Assembly: GCF_016464385.1 (NCBI RefSeq)
Contig: NZ_JADMLH010000005.1
Coordinates: 272,334 to 336,333, forward strand
From: Nucisporomicrobium flavum
Lineage (GTDB): Bacteria > Actinomycetota > Actinomycetes > Mycobacteriales > Micromonosporaceae
Length of the DNA: 64,000 nucleotides
Reading direction: 5' to 3'
The notes beneath the pieces were generated by a model, which worked only from the letters and a program-made list of their open reading frames with translations, was not told where the DNA came from and searched no databases. Of this stretch, positions 62,063 through 64,000 are shown in pieces (within the stretch, counting starts at the first letter, position 1; each line of letters starts with the position of its first letter). The position numbers were made by a program, and so were the translations under genes.

Positions 62063-62446
62063 ATGGGCATCATCATCCGGCTGGCGATCACCGCGGTCTC
62101 GCTGTGGATCGCCACTCTGGTCATCGACGGGATCCGGCTCACGACCGATTCGGCGCCGGGTAAGGCCGGCACGCTGGTCGCCGTCGCCGTCATCTTCGGG
62201 ATCGTCAATGCGGTGCTGCGGCCGGTCATCAAGACGATCGGCTGCGGGCTGTACGTGTTGACGCTCGGCCTCATCTCGCTGATCGTCAACGGACTGCTGT
62301 TCCTGCTGACGAGCTGGATCGCCGGGCAGTTCGACCTGCCGTTCCACGTCGACGACTTCTGGCCGAGCGCGGTCCTCGGGGCCCTCCTGGTCGGCATCGT
62401 CAGCTGGCTGCTCAACATGCTGGTCCCTGACGGCGACGACGACTGA
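62063..62446 (+). CDS. Phage-holin-family four-helix membrane protein
   Basis: A 127-aa integral membrane protein with four hydrophobic segments: 'IIIRLAITAVSLWIATLVIDGI', 'AGTLVAVAVIFGIVNAVLRPVIK', 'LYVLTLGLISLIVNGLLFLLTSWIAG' and 'AVLGALLVGIVSWLLNML'. This is the layout of the 'phage holin family, 4 TMS' found throughout actinobacteria; it is generally a chromosomal protein and probably not a holin in function. The ATG at 62063 starts the first helix directly. Confidence 0.82.
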   Translation: MGIIIRLAITAVSLWIATLVIDGIRLTTDSAPGKAGTLVAVAVIFGIVNAVLRPVIKTIGCGLYVLTLGLISLIVNGLLFLLTSWIAGQFDLPFHVDDFWPSAVLGALLVGIVSWLLNMLVPDGDDD

Positions 62447-62772
62447 CGCCCGCTGCACAAACGGACGCCACCACAGGCCGCCGGCACGAAGCCGGCACGA
62501 AGCCGGCGCGAAGCCGCCGGCACGGACGACGGCAGCGCCGGCGCGCGAACATCAGCCGGGCCGGCCCCAGCCACGCAGACGCCGGGCCGGCCCCGGACGT
62601 CCAGAAGCCGGTCACCGCGAGCCCACGGGGCCCCGAACGCTCAGCGACCGGCCACCCGAGCGCCCGGGCCGCCCAACGCACCCGCCGGAACCCGGCCGGG
62701 CGGCCCGCACGCGCCCGGTGACGTTCGACATATGCAAGGACCCACCCCCCAACCACCACTTACGGTGACCTC
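62447..62772. other. Spacer before rarD
   Basis: It has direct short repeats (CACGAAGCCGG/GCGAAGCCG, about 62487-62520), no supported gene, and a TACGGT -10-like box at 62761-62766 seven nt before the rarD start. Confidence 0.45.
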
Positions 62773-63729
62773 ATGGGTGAGGAACGGCGTGGGTATCTGT
62801 ACGGGCTGGCCGCGTACGCGATGTGGGGCTTCTTCCCCATCTACTTCAAGCTGCTCAAGCCCTCTCCCCCGCTCGAGATCCTCGCCCACCGCATCATCTG
62901 GTCCGTCCTGTTCATCAGCCTCCTGCTCGCCGCCATGCGGAACTGGCGCTTCCTCGGCCGGCTGATCCGGGACCGCCGGCTTCTCGGCGGCGTCTCCCTG
63001 GCCGGCCTGCTGATCGGTGTGAACTGGGCGACGTACATCGTCGGCGTCAACTCTTCCCGGGTTGTCGAGACCGCGCTCGGGTACTTCATCACGCCGCTCG
63101 TTGTCGTCCTGCTCGGTGTGACCGTCCAGCGCGAGCGGCTGCGGCGGTGGCAGTGGGTGGCCGTCGGGATCGGTGCGCTGGCTGTCGGCGTGCTGACCGT
63201 CGACTACGGGCATCTGCCGTACATCGCTCTGGTGCTGGCCGCGAGCTTCGGGTCGTACAGTCTGGTCAAGAAGCGGTTGTCGCTGCCGCCGGCGGAGGGG
63301 TTGTTCGTCGAGTCCGCCGTGCTGGCCCTGCCCACGCTGGCCTATCTAGGCTGGTTGAACGCCGACGGCGGGGCCGAGTTCGGACATGTGTCGACGGCCC
63401 ACACCGTGCTGATGGTGCTGGCCGGCGTGGCGACCGCCGTACCGTTGCTGCTTTTCGCCGCTGCGGCCAACCGGGTGCCGCTCGTGGGTCTCGGCATTCT
63501 TCAGTATGTGGCGCCGATTCTGCAGCTGGCGTGTGGTGTTCTGCTGTTCCACGAGCCGATGCCCGCCGCGCGGCTCGCCGGTTTCGGCCTGGTGTGGGTC
63601 GCGCTGATCATCTTCACCGTCGACGGGATCCGGGGGTCGCGGATCAGGGCCCGGGACGGTGCGAGGCGGACGGGGACCGACCCCGCGGCCGCCACCGCGG
63701 AGCCGGCCTCCGCCCTGCCGCCACGCTGA
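62773..63729 (+). CDS. rarD: EamA-family transporter RarD
   Basis: A 318-aa drug/metabolite transporter with ten transmembrane helices in two EamA units. 'GYLYGLAAYAMWGFFPIYFKLL' opens the RarD signature, and 'EILAHRIIWSVLFI', 'NWATYIVGVNSSRVVETALGYFITPLVVVLLGV' and 'LVGLGILQYVAPILQLACGVLLFHEPM' follow in order. E. coli RarD is associated with chloramphenicol resistance, but the substrate is unknown. It is expected to be leaderless from the ATG at 62773. Confidence 0.92.
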   Translation: MGEERRGYLYGLAAYAMWGFFPIYFKLLKPSPPLEILAHRIIWSVLFISLLLAAMRNWRFLGRLIRDRRLLGGVSLAGLLIGVNWATYIVGVNSSRVVETALGYFITPLVVVLLGVTVQRERLRRWQWVAVGIGALAVGVLTVDYGHLPYIALVLAASFGSYSLVKKRLSLPPAEGLFVESAVLALPTLAYLGWLNADGGAEFGHVSTAHTVLMVLAGVATAVPLLLFAAAANRVPLVGLGILQYVAPILQLACGVLLFHEPMPAARLAGFGLVWVALIIFTVDGIRGSRIRARDGARRTGTDPAAATAEPASALPPR

Positions 63730-63748
63730 CAGCCCAAGGGGCGGGCCG

Positions 63749-64000
63749 TCAGGGGACGTCGTAGGCGAGCAGCGTCCGCCCGTCGTTGCGCACGAGCGCC
63801 AGGCGGGACAGCATCCCGTCGGTGAAGTGCGTGACGCCGGACATGCTGAACTCCTTGCCCGGCGAGGCGATCCAGGAGCCCAGCTGTTCGCTCTCGCGGT
63901 CCGGGCCGTACGCCATCAGGCGGATCGTGTACGGCTCGGAGTTCTCGTTCCCCCGGTTGTACGCGCACAGCAGGTTGACCTTCGTGCCGCCCGGCGCCCC
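63749..64000 (-). CDS. C-terminal part of a hypothetical protein, cut by the window
   Basis: The last 83 residues are visible: 'GTKVNLLCAYNRGNENSEPYTIRLMAYGPD', 'LGSWIASPGKEFSMSGVTHFTDGMLSRLALVRNDGRTLLAYDVP'. The pattern of beta strands with a Cys resembles the C-terminal extracytoplasmic domain found in some actinobacterial anti-sigma-like proteins, but no family is certain. It is convergent with rarD. Confidence 0.6.
   Translation of the reverse strand, partial: GAPGGTKVNLLCAYNRGNENSEPYTIRLMAYGPDRESEQLGSWIASPGKEFSMSGVTHFTDGMLSRLALVRNDGRTLLAYDVP

Noticed and set aside
1..64000. tRNA or rRNA genes
   Set aside because: Reading the intergenic spaces I found no cloverleaf with a GTTCRANNC T-arm and no rRNA-like sequence; a tRNAscan-SE run would be decisive.

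Overview
The window is very G+C-rich, with almost only G or C in third codon positions, many GTG starts and GTGA/ATGA overlaps. Family content (XRE-DUF5753/DUF397 pair, SAV2177-type methyltransferase, WXG100 proteins, EccE, Ssd/CpaF, SseB-like giant protein) points to a filamentous actinobacterium, most likely Micromonosporaceae (Actinoplanes-like). The genus is inferred from gene content, not tested.

Layout. (1) 0-8 kb: homopolymer-rich start, an XRE/DUF5753-DUF397 pair, a small Cys-rich membrane protein, a GPP34 protein, an APC permease overlapping a GNAT acetyltransferase, and a SAM-methyltransferase overlapping a TPR-like protein. (2) 8-20 kb: accessory DNA with a broken CdtB/EEP-like nuclease beside a secreted ricin-type lectin, an interrupted pentapeptide-repeat gene, and a run of genes common on mobile elements (GGDEF, DprA, DUF4192, a GHKL ATPase with an HExxH motif, DUF932). 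These are separated by GC-rich hairpin-bearing spacers. Two spacers carry copies of one structured repeat with an identical 42-nt core. (3) 20-31 kb: an IS21-family element (istA/istB) that lies at the cut end of a small membrane-protein gene, a 1305-aa protein with a PD-(D/E)XK-like N-terminus, a degenerate nuclease/zinc protein, a second lexA-type repressor and a decayed tyrosine recombinase. (4) 31.4-36.5 kb: a visibly lower-G+C, tightly coupled five-gene operon (cyclase/formamidase-like, YqcI/YcgG heme N-oxygenase-like, unknown, flavin monooxygenase, phosphoribosyltransferase) facing an XRE regulator; it looks like a transferred small-molecule pathway. (5) 36.7-40.3 kb: a type VII-associated hypothetical operon ending with a lipoprotein, then recombinase and IS-end debris.

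(6) 40.3-64 kb: core-like chromosome. It holds ssd and a cpaF/tadA whose 3' end is lost at the accessory junction, a STAS antagonist, a HAD-IB phosphatase, a PH-like membrane protein, a Fic-like protein, acs, two tandem M6 (immune inhibitor A) metalloproteases with duplicated leaders, a lipoprotein, an alpha/beta hydrolase-fold protein, a 1118-aa SseB-type protein, two WXG100 proteins divergent from eccE, a four-helix membrane protein, rarD and one gene cut by the window end.

The most interesting candidates are the duplicated structured repeat upstream of the GGDEF and DUF932 genes, the N-oxygenase operon, the GHKL-HExxH fusion and the 1305-aa nuclease-like protein.
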